A stretch of DNA of 5,715 bases from positions 1-5,715 of the forward strand of contig JAIVGW010000374.1 in NCBI GenBank assembly GCA_020201415.1, in the 5' to 3' direction. Position numbers and translations under genes: made by a program. Numbering within the stretch: position 1 is the stretch's first letter; every line of letters begins with the position of its first letter. This DNA comes from Lentisphaerota bacterium (GTDB taxonomy: Bacteria; Verrucomicrobiota; Kiritimatiellia; JAAZAB01). This document shows positions 1 through 5,715 of this stretch, piece by piece. The notes below the pieces were generated by a model that was not told the DNA's origin, did no database searches, and was given only the letters and a program-made list of their open reading frames with translations.

Positions 1-490
1 CCCCCGGGCCATATGGATCATCCTTAAAGATCGGCACCCCGGGCCCCCTGATCCCGTTCAAATGCCATTTGCCGAAATGGGCGGTACGGTAACCCTGCTG
101 CTGCAAGGCCCGCGGCAGGGTTTTCTCCTGGAGGCGGAGGGGATAGCCGTGATCATGAACACCGGCACGATCATTGGTACGGCCGGTAAGGACGGTAGCG
201 CGGGTCGGGGAACACACGGGCGCCGCGGCATAAAACCGATCAAACCGCAATCCGTTGGCGGCCATGGCATCCAGATTGGGGGTCTTTAAAACGGGATGAT
301 TGTAATAACCGGTTTCCCCCCACCCCTGGTCATCGGTCATGATCAGGACGATATTCGGCTTCCCGGCGGTTCGGGCCGGCACATGCTGCGCCACCACTTC
401 GGCGGCACGGCCCAGTCTGCCGCCACACACCGCTCCGGCACAGGCCCACCCCATTCCCTTGATAAAACTTCGGCGATCGATTGTATTCAT
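1..490 (-). CDS. Tat-exported type I (Cys-type) sulfatase, N-terminal part
   Basis: Reading leftward from ATG at 490-488, an open frame of 163 codons runs off the left edge, so the C-terminal two thirds are missing. Residues 5-11 are DRRSFIK, a close match to the twin-arginine (Tat) consensus, followed by a short apolar stretch (12-24); export in folded form is expected. The mature part opens with the alkaline-phosphatase/sulfatase fold signature KPNIVLIMTDDQGWGETG (44-61), where D53 and D54 should bind the calcium ion. The sulfatase motif CSPTR is at 93-97 (C-x-P-x-R), so C93 should be converted to formylglycine by a maturase encoded elsewhere. GKWH (140-143) is the second family signature. 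The enzyme should hydrolyse a sulfate ester, probably on a glycan; the substrate specificity cannot be read from this part. It lies 228 bp after a DUF4838 hydrolase gene, separated by a large palindrome, so it may have its own promoter. Family assignment is certain; the annotated start is supported by the Tat motif at its very beginning. Confidence 0.95.
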   Translation of the reverse strand, partial: MNTIDRRSFIKGMGWACAGAVCGGRLGRAAEVVAQHVPARTAGKPNIVLIMTDDQGWGETGYYNHPVLKTPNLDAMAANGLRFDRFYAAAPVCSPTRATVLTGRTNDRAGVHDHGYPLRLQEKTLPRALQQQGYRTAHFGKWHLNGIRGPGVPIFKDDPYGPG

Positions 491-504
491 TGCTGAACCA
501 CTCT

Positions 505-533
505 TTTATAATTAACCACGTTTAAAACACCAA
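505..533 (-). promoter_or_regulatory. Possible sigma-70-like promoter of the sulfatase gene
   Basis: On the minus strand TTGGTG (533-528) and TATAAA (510-505) are separated by exactly 17 bp, and the stretch is clearly more AT-rich than its surroundings. The -10 matches consensus at 5 of 6 positions, the -35 at only 3 of 6. The -10 would end just 14 nt before the sulfatase ATG, giving a leader of only a few bases with no room for a normal Shine-Dalgarno; the AGAG next to the -10 is a weak alternative. Transcription could instead read through from the upstream genes. Assigned by pattern only. Confidence 0.3.
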
Positions 534-543
534 CAACAGATGC

Positions 544-698
544 AGCCGGGCTGCGCAGAGCCCCAGAGCTGCGTCATTCTCGGGAAAGACGGCTCGGTCG
601 GAGACCTCGCCCTACCATTTTATCAACATTTGCCGTGGGTAGGGCGAGCCCTCCGGGCGAGCCGCCGAGAATGACGCAGCCGTGCGCAGAGCCCGGCT
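544..698. repeat. Long imperfect palindrome (possible MITE-like or dispersed palindromic repeat)
   Basis: This non-coding element fills most of the gap between the third DUF4838 gene and the sulfatase. Three pairs of arms can be seen: 544-552 pairs with 690-698 (9 of 9); 568-583 pairs with 665-680 (16 of 16); and 590-616 pairs with 638-664 (23 of 27). The inner two right arms are contiguous, while the left ones are separated by 6 nt (584-589). The central loop is 617-637. A 12-bp direct repeat, TGCGCAGAGCCC, occurs at 552-563 and 683-694, bracketing the perfect 16-bp arms. The right inner arm also holds GGGCGAGCC twice (642-650, 655-663). No open frame of note and no T-tract follow, so it does not look like an ordinary intrinsic terminator, although as RNA it would fold into a very stable hairpin and could affect read-through or mRNA stability. 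Whether it recurs elsewhere in the genome cannot be told from one copy. Confidence 0.85.
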
Positions 699-718
699 TC
701 GCCCCTATTGAGCACACT

Positions 719-3039
719 CTATTCCAGACGACCGAATTTCAGTATTTCATGAAACTTCTGTGATCCCGTCGGGGAAAACGCGGACATCTCGAGTTCCGCG
801 CGCTGATTGCGTGCACGTTGCCGACACACATTGAAATGCCAGGGCTTTCCCTTGGAAGGCGGCGGCCCGATAACCTCATGCAGGGGATCCTGGGAACTGG
901 GGGTGAAGGGAATGCGCATCTCGACACTCCAGGTGCCAGCCGCCTCATCAATCGAACCAGCCACTGCCGCCTGGGCATCCCAACCGGTAGCGGCGGACAA
1001 ACCGCCGGCGCCGCGATCCAAGTCCGCCACCGAACCCAGAGCATTGGCGGCAATCTGGTAATAGGAATTCTCCGGTGTCTCCAGCAGAATCTCGACGACA
1101 TCGCCTTCCCAGATGCCGTAGTCATCCTTTTTCAATTCGAAGGCGTTTATGGGTTGACCGGGTATATCCTGGCACAGGATGCCCACATACAGGTTGTTGC
1201 CATGTACGCCGATGCGGAACCGGGTGGAATAAACCGGCTCCTCGCCGTTTTCCGAGATCTTCAGTGTGCCGGGTAATTGCTGCCAGAATTTTTCATCCAA
1301 ACGGCCGTCAATCACGATCTCCGTCATCTCTGCCGCCGGGCCGGTCATGGTATAGGTCGGTACATTGACACGGCCGGCCTTGACAACCTCGTAACGTTTT
1401 TTCCGACCGGTCAGACCTTCTTCAAACAAAGCCAGCCGCTGCCCGTAAACCGACGCGGGATCGACTTTGCCCTTGGCGACCTCGAACAGGTCCAGGGCTT
1501 TTTTGATAATCGGGGCGCTGTCGATGGCCGCCATTTCGCGCTGATGGGCCTCATAGTAATCGACAAATTCCGCCATCGCGCGGGCCGCCGGACCATAGAA
1601 CAGACGGTAATATTCATCCAGCACTGCGTCAATATCCTGATCCGTATCCCACTGGTAAAGGCCGGAAATATAATAGTTGAGATGATTGAACCCCGGATTG
1701 GCCAGCATCCCGCCCGCAAACGGCGGCCACATGTCCTCGCCCATGACCAGTTCCTTGATGGTTTGCATGTCGCCGGCAAACAAACGCGGCGTATTGGCGC
1801 CGCCGCCCACATTCATGAACGTGATGATTTTGTTGCCGGTCAGGCGTTTCCACTCCGCCAGGGCGGCCACATCCAATTCGTCCTGCGGATAGCGCCGGCG
1901 ACCGTTGACTACATACACCACTATATTGGAATTGAGTTTATCAAGCTTGGTCGGCGGCAGCCAGTAGGTGCTGTAGGCGCCACAACTGATCAGCTTGCCC
2001 GGATGGGATTTTTCAATCTCAATCGCCATGCGATTGACATAGTCCCACACATAATCCGACATCACCCCCTGGCGTCCGCGTTCGGGCGTATCCTTGCCTT
2101 TACACAGGTCACACTGGCACATGGAGGAAAACCCGTCATCCGGCCAGACGGACACAATCGGCACATCATACATGTCGAACATGAACCGGACAAACCGCAG
2201 ATTCTCCTGAAAAAGACCTTCGCTTGAAAGACAGACATTGGCGGTCTTATCTAACACCTGGCGTTCATTGTTGTATAACGCAAAATAATCGGGATGTTTT
2301 TCACGCAACACTTTGCTGCGGGAAACATTGGCTATGCCATGATGCGTGTGATAGCCATAGGGATCGTTGACGCCTTGCCGCAACGACCACATGATCTCGT
2401 CCATGGCTTTCGCCCCATGCCCATAGCGCGCGTAGGCCACCATGCGAATATCACAGTCCGGACGAACGGTAAGATCCACCTTCGGCAATTCAATAGTCGA
2501 CATTTCCGGCACGATCTCACCGAGTTCACCGGGCATGTACCAGCGGACTCCCAGGCTGCCCAAGAACCCGTAAACAGCGTTCAGAGTGCCCTTTTCATCA
2601 AAGCGCCACAATCCCAGGTCTTTGTTGTATTTGTTCCATATCCCGGCGCCTATGGGATTACCCCAGTCAATACCGGCAGCTTCTTCCCACTGCTGTTGCT
2701 TGACGTTGATCCAGTCATTACGGCTTTCGGCATAAATGCCCTGCGGTTCAAACACCGTGTCATCGCCGAGCAATACCAGCCAGTCGTCACCGCTTTGCAT
2801 GCGATAGGCGCCCCACTGCAATCCCTCATCGGCAGTTCCGCGCCGCTGATCTTCTTGATATAGGTCTGTAATTCCGTCGCGGCCAGCTTGACGGAGTTGA
2901 CGGGATTGGCGGGCGTCACAATTTCCGCCATGGGGACGCCGTCCTTGACTATATTATTTTGAGCATTACCAATAAAGGCCTGCCCTAAACTGAAGCCAAC
3001 CGCAGCGGTGAACATCCATCTCTGCCATTGATTACGCAT
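719..3039 (-). pseudogene. Secreted DUF4838 (GH163-like) glycoside hydrolase with CBM9-like domain, frameshifted
   Basis: Starts at ATG 3039-3037 and ends at TAG 721-719. The first 70 residues form a signal peptide (basic MRNQWQR, apolar 9-24, likely cleavage after GNA at 24-26) and the start of a GH67/GH20-type N-terminal alpha/beta domain (ATELQTYIKKISGAELP, 54-70). After CCG at 2832-2830 the frame is lost and would stop at 2650. The rest of the protein continues in another frame from about 2830 (DEGLQWGAYRM) for 703 residues. Counting from the leucine codon at 2821, that part contains the DUF4838 barrel with WPDDG (226-230) and CQCDLC (235-240), the LDEYYRLFYGP helix (401-411), and a CBM9-like beta domain from about 500 to 700 (VIDGRLDEKFW, 503-513; KFGRLE at the end). 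Compared with the neighbour at 5422-3126, about 28 residues are absent at the break (its residues 66-93). The expected product would be an extracytoplasmic glycan hydrolase; DUF4838 includes the GH163 endo-beta-N-acetylglucosaminidases, but the substrate here is unknown. A restart at TTG 2821 or ATG 2800 would lack a signal peptide and most of the N-terminal domain. A sequencing or assembly error is the main alternative to a true pseudogene. Confidence 0.85.
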
Positions 3040-3045
3040 ATTTGA

Positions 3046-3049
3046 TCCT
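3046..3049 (-). promoter_or_regulatory. Ribosome binding site that fixes the start of the third DUF4838 gene
   Basis: The minus strand reads AGGA, 6 nt (TCAAAT) before ATG 3039. A GTG ten codons further upstream (3069-3067) is in frame but has no purine-rich site before it and would put uncharged residues ahead of the basic MRNQWQR signal-peptide start. ATG 3039 is therefore preferred. Confidence 0.6.
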
Positions 3050-3125
3050 GTTAGTTGCAAACATCTCACTCAATTACGATAAACAAAATCCCTGTCGCCA
3101 ACCTCCTTGCCAAGTAGTGGGTACA

Positions 3126-5422
3126 CTATTCAATCACCAGCCGCCCGAACTTCTGCCGATTGTGATAAGTCTTGCCGGTAGCGGTAAAACCATAGGCGGT
3201 TTTGTCGAAGCCACGGATGCGTACGCGGCCCACCTGGATAAACCAGGGTGCCTCCGGCGTGGGCTTGTCGCCAACCACATTGTGCAACGGATCCAGCGCC
3301 CCCGCCGCCTCATCCATAACCGGAATCCGCACAATGACCCGCCAAAAGTCAGCGCCACGTTCCGGCTGCACTTCCGCCATGGAGCTCCAGTTCATATTCA
3401 CCTTGCCGAACTCCCGGTCGGCATCGACAATGTCGCCATCCGGATTGATTTCCATCTGATAATAAGCATGAAAAGGCGTTTCAATAAGGATGGCCACGCT
3501 GTCACCGCCCCAGACATCCTTGGTCACGAACAAATTTTCCATATCAGGGTCCTCGCAGCGAATATCGAAAACCAGCACCCCGGCATCCCATGCCACCTGG
3601 AAGCTGGTTTTAATCGGCGGCGGATCACCGGTGGTCAAGTCCACCAGCGCATAGGTCTGCGCCTCCCCGTCAGTCGCCTGATCCCGTCCAACAACAAGGG
3701 GAGCACGTGCACGCTCCGCGGCGACAGCCGCCGCCTCCTGCACCTCCCTTCGCAGCGCCTCCAGTGGTTTTTCTTCTTCCAAAATACAGGTGATGCGCTG
3801 CGCGTAGATCGTATCGCCGGCCAGATCGCGGGCGGCATGCAGCATTTCCGTCAGCCTCACTTGATCCGCCAGCGACAGCCTGGCGGCCCCCTGCCCACGC
3901 GTGTAATTGGCCTCGGCGAATTCAAAAGCCGCCTGCACCTGATCAGCGACGGGGCCGTAAAACAGCCGGTAATACTCGTCCAGTATATGCTCCAAATCCT
4001 GTTCGGCATCCCATAAGAAATGGGCGTTGACATAGATATTCAGGTGGTGCAGACCCAGCCGCCATGTTTGCTGGCCGACTTCCCGTCCGCCGCGTGTTTC
4101 ACCCACCCTGGACAGATGGCCGACCTCGTTCCAATCGCCCAGCGAACGCCCCCGGCGCGCGCGCAAATCCAAGGCAATACTGCGCGGCATCAGCACCGGT
4201 CCGCGATGATTGGAATTGCAAATCATGCGGCCCTTGCCGGCTTTGGCGCACCATCCACCGATAAACTCCTCGTAAGTCATGCCAAAATCTTTAGCCCAGG
4301 CTTCCGGCCGCAGGTGATCATCCGGTCCGGATGGGTCTTGTAAACTTCGCGCGCCACCCGATCCACAAAGCCAAACACGGCCTCGGCGGGTGAAAGTCCC
4401 GCGCATTGGTCACACTCGCACATCCGCAGGCCATCTTCCGGCCAGAGGTCCACGGTCGGCTCATCCAACAGGTCAAACATGGCTCTGGCGTAATTAACGG
4501 CTTCATCCTTCAGGGCTGCCGAAGAAAAACAGGCCTGTCCGCGATCTCCGTCATACCAACGCCGGCCGGCGATCAGGGCATAATATTCCGGATGCGCCTC
4601 AAACATTTCCGGCCGGCCCATCATATTGCGCATACCATGCACTTGCGGGCCAAGCCCCAGGACCGGATAGCCCTGGTTCAACCCCAGGCGCCGCATCCAG
4701 AGCAGGTCATCCCGCGACAGGACGAAATAAGACGGACCGAAAAAGCGCCTGACAGGGAAATCAGGAAGCACCACCCGGTCAATTTCAGGCAACGCCAAAC
4801 TTGACATCTTTGGCACTACCTCACCCACATCGCCGGGCAGATACCAGCGCACGCCCAGGTCACGCAGAAACCCGTAAACCGCGTTCATCGAACCGCTTTG
4901 ATCATAGAACCAGGTGTCCGTAGCGGCATTATAATTCCGATGCATGGAGCCGTAAGGATTACCCCACACACCATCCGTCCGATCCCTCGTCATTTCGGTC
5001 CAGGCCGCCTGGGCCCGCTCGCGATCCGAGGTGCCGCGCGCATAGATCTCAGGCACTGGCGGCGTGAAAGCCGTGTCGTGTCCCAGAAGCACAAGATGTT
5101 TAGGCCCCGACTTAATGAGATAAGCGCCATGTTGCAAATCGGCAGCCGTCACCCCCAACATGTCAGTGTAGGCGCTGCGTCCGACAAATATATTAACGGG
5201 GCCCGCGTTGTTCGGTTCGGCAACAATCGGGAGCTTGGCGCCGGAGATCTTCATGACATAATCACGCAAATCCTCGGCCGCCAGGGCAACCAGCCGCGGC
5301 GCATCCTCCGCAACTACGATTGCGGCATTGGGTCGCCCGTCCTCCACAATCCATTCGGCGGCGCCAATGTTCAAAACGGCCAACAACCATACCGACAGCA
5401 CACCGCGGATAAGCTTGCGCAT
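3126..5422 (-). pseudogene. Secreted DUF4838 (GH163-like) glycoside hydrolase with C-terminal CBM9-like domain, frameshifted
   Basis: Starts at ATG 5422-5420 with a signal peptide (MRKLIRG, apolar 8-20, probable cleavage after GAA at 20-22). An N-terminal alpha/beta domain follows (about 23-120), as in GH67- and GH20-type enzymes (AAEDLRDYVMKISGAKLP, 48-65), then the DUF4838 barrel with WPEDG (327-331), CECDQC (335-340) and THPDRMITCG (363-372). Right after G372 (codon 4309-4307) the frame runs into TGA at 4279-4277. The family sequence resumes in another frame at PEAWAKDFGMTYEEF (from 4307) and continues for 393 residues to TAG 3128-3126, including LDEYYRLFYGP and a CBM9-like domain ending KFGRLVIE. 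Alignment with the gene at 3039-719 shows that about 22 residues of the barrel are missing at the junction. The CBM9-like domain also lacks the usual DGxLDExFW opening. Nineteen base pairs separate it from the preceding paralogue, so they were one transcription unit. The expected role is extracytoplasmic glycan hydrolysis; the substrate is unknown. A sequencing or assembly error is possible, and so is translation as two coupled fragments through the ATGA overlap at 4280-4277. Confidence 0.85.
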
Positions 5423-5429
5423 TTAAAGG

Positions 5430-5434
5430 CTCCT
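5430..5434 (-). promoter_or_regulatory. Shine-Dalgarno site of the second DUF4838 gene
   Basis: AGGAG on the minus strand lies 7 nt (CCTTTAA) before ATG 5422, close to ideal spacing. It sits in the 19-bp gap after the stop codon of the preceding paralogue, leaving no room for a separate promoter there, so co-transcription is expected. Together with the basic start of the signal peptide it fixes the annotated start. Confidence 0.75.
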
Positions 5435-5441
5435 GTATTGA

Positions 5442-5715
5442 TTATTCCAACTGCCCGAATTTCAGAACATTATGAAAGCCGCGTTCACCCGGCGGCGAAA
5501 AGGCCGACAGTTCGGATTCGCGTCCCTGATCGCGCAAACGCAGACGGCACACATTGAAATACCAGGGATTATCAGCGTCGGGCGGCGTGCCGATGACCTC
5601 GTGCAACGGATCATCGTTACTGGGAGTGAAGGGAATCCGGGCCTCCACGGTCCAGATACCGGCGGCTTCATCCGCCTGCACGGCAACCTCGGCCTGGGCA
5701 TCCCAGTTGAAAGCC
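5442..5715 (-). CDS. DUF4838-family protein, C-terminal CBM9-like domain (5' end outside window)
   Basis: An open frame enters from the right edge and stops at TAA 5444-5442; the 90 visible residues are the end of a larger protein. They align without gaps with the last 90 residues of the DUF4838 protein at 3039-719, at 59 of 90 identical positions by my count. Shared blocks are WDAQA, RIPFTPS, DPLHEVIG, FNVCR, AFSP and LKFG. This is the terminal part of a CBM9-like (family 9 carbohydrate-binding-like) beta-sandwich domain, which in this family follows the DUF4838 barrel, so the missing part is very probably a signal peptide, an N-terminal alpha/beta domain and the barrel. That part is inference from the neighbours. 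A GTG at 5681 is an internal valine codon, not a start, since homology continues upstream to the window edge. It is first in the visible operon and overlaps nothing; the next gene starts 19 bp after its stop. I see no lesion in the visible portion. Confidence 0.85.
   Translation of the reverse strand, partial: AFNWDAQAEVAVQADEAAGIWTVEARIPFTPSNDDPLHEVIGTPPDADNPWYFNVCRLRLRDQGRESELSAFSPPGERGFHNVLKFGQLE

Noticed and set aside
1..490. Lipoprotein signal (lipobox) in the sulfatase N-terminus around C17 or C22
   Set aside because: No leucine or other fitting residues precede either cysteine, whereas the RRSFIK Tat motif is clear.
62..496. Short plus-strand frames opposite the sulfatase
   Set aside because: The minus strand encodes an unmistakable Tat signal, DDQGWG, CSPTR and GKWH in one frame; the plus frames are shadows.
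544..718. Palindrome as a rho-independent terminator of the third DUF4838 gene
   Set aside because: The stem is far too long and no run of T follows on the minus strand, so a repeat element fits better, even if it may dampen read-through.
1277..2227. Long plus-strand open frame of 316 codons opposite the third DUF4838 gene
   Set aside because: It lies wholly antisense to a region with clear DUF4838 homology, its protein shows no recognisable domain, and it has the mixed His/Arg/Pro-rich look of a shadow frame in GC-rich DNA.
3040..3125. Promoter in the gap before the third DUF4838 gene
   Set aside because: TTGGCG has no acceptable -10 at 16-18 bp; no convincing hexamer pair is seen.
3042..4016. 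Plus-strand open frame of 324 codons opposite the second DUF4838 gene
   Set aside because: Antisense to conserved LDEYYRLFYGP and CBM9-like sequence, with no recognisable motif; explained by codon bias of the real gene.
2650..4406. Programmed ribosomal frameshifting as the reason for the two frame changes
   Set aside because: There is no slippery heptamer at either junction, and conserved residues are missing at both, which frameshifting would not explain.
4898..5557. Plus-strand open frame of 219 codons spanning the junction of the first and second DUF4838 genes
   Set aside because: It crosses the stop, ribosome site and start of two real minus-strand genes and resembles no family.

Overview
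All protein-coding content lies on the minus strand and reads from the right edge to the left edge. The DNA is moderately GC-rich. It carries secreted DUF4838-type glycoside-hydrolase-like proteins with C-terminal CBM9-like domains, next to a Tat-exported formylglycine (Cys-type) sulfatase. This combination is typical of polysaccharide-degrading bacteria of the PVC group (Kiritimatiellota, Lentisphaerota, Planctomycetota, Verrucomicrobiota). That placement is inferred from gene content only, since no ribosomal or marker gene is present.

Layout in transcription order: (1) 5715-5442, the last 90 residues of a DUF4838/CBM9-like protein whose front lies outside the window. (2) 5422-3126, a second DUF4838 gene with a signal peptide and a good Shine-Dalgarno, 19 bp after the first. 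It is broken near 4307 by a frame change together with loss of about 22 conserved codons. (3) 3039-719, a third DUF4838 gene, broken near 2829 in the same manner with loss of about 28 codons. (4) 718-491, a non-coding stretch dominated by a long imperfect palindrome (544-698), followed by a possible sulfatase promoter. (5) 490-1, the N-terminal 163 residues of a type I sulfatase, cut by the window edge.

Read together, this is a fragment of a carbohydrate-utilisation locus. Secreted glycan hydrolases of one paralogous family (DUF4838; members of this family define GH163, endo-beta-N-acetylglucosaminidases) stand beside a sulfatase, so a sulfated host-derived or algal glycan is a reasonable guess for the substrate. 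The substrate is inference.

The most notable observation is that both DUF4838 genes visible over their full extent are interrupted. Each is intact exactly where the other is damaged, so the window itself shows which segments are missing. Both lesions change the frame in the same sense (missing length = 1 modulo 3). They are either real deletions (decaying paralogues) or assembly artefacts. I see no CRISPR array, tRNA, rRNA, transposase, defence genes or convincing new system; the palindrome is the only unexplained element.
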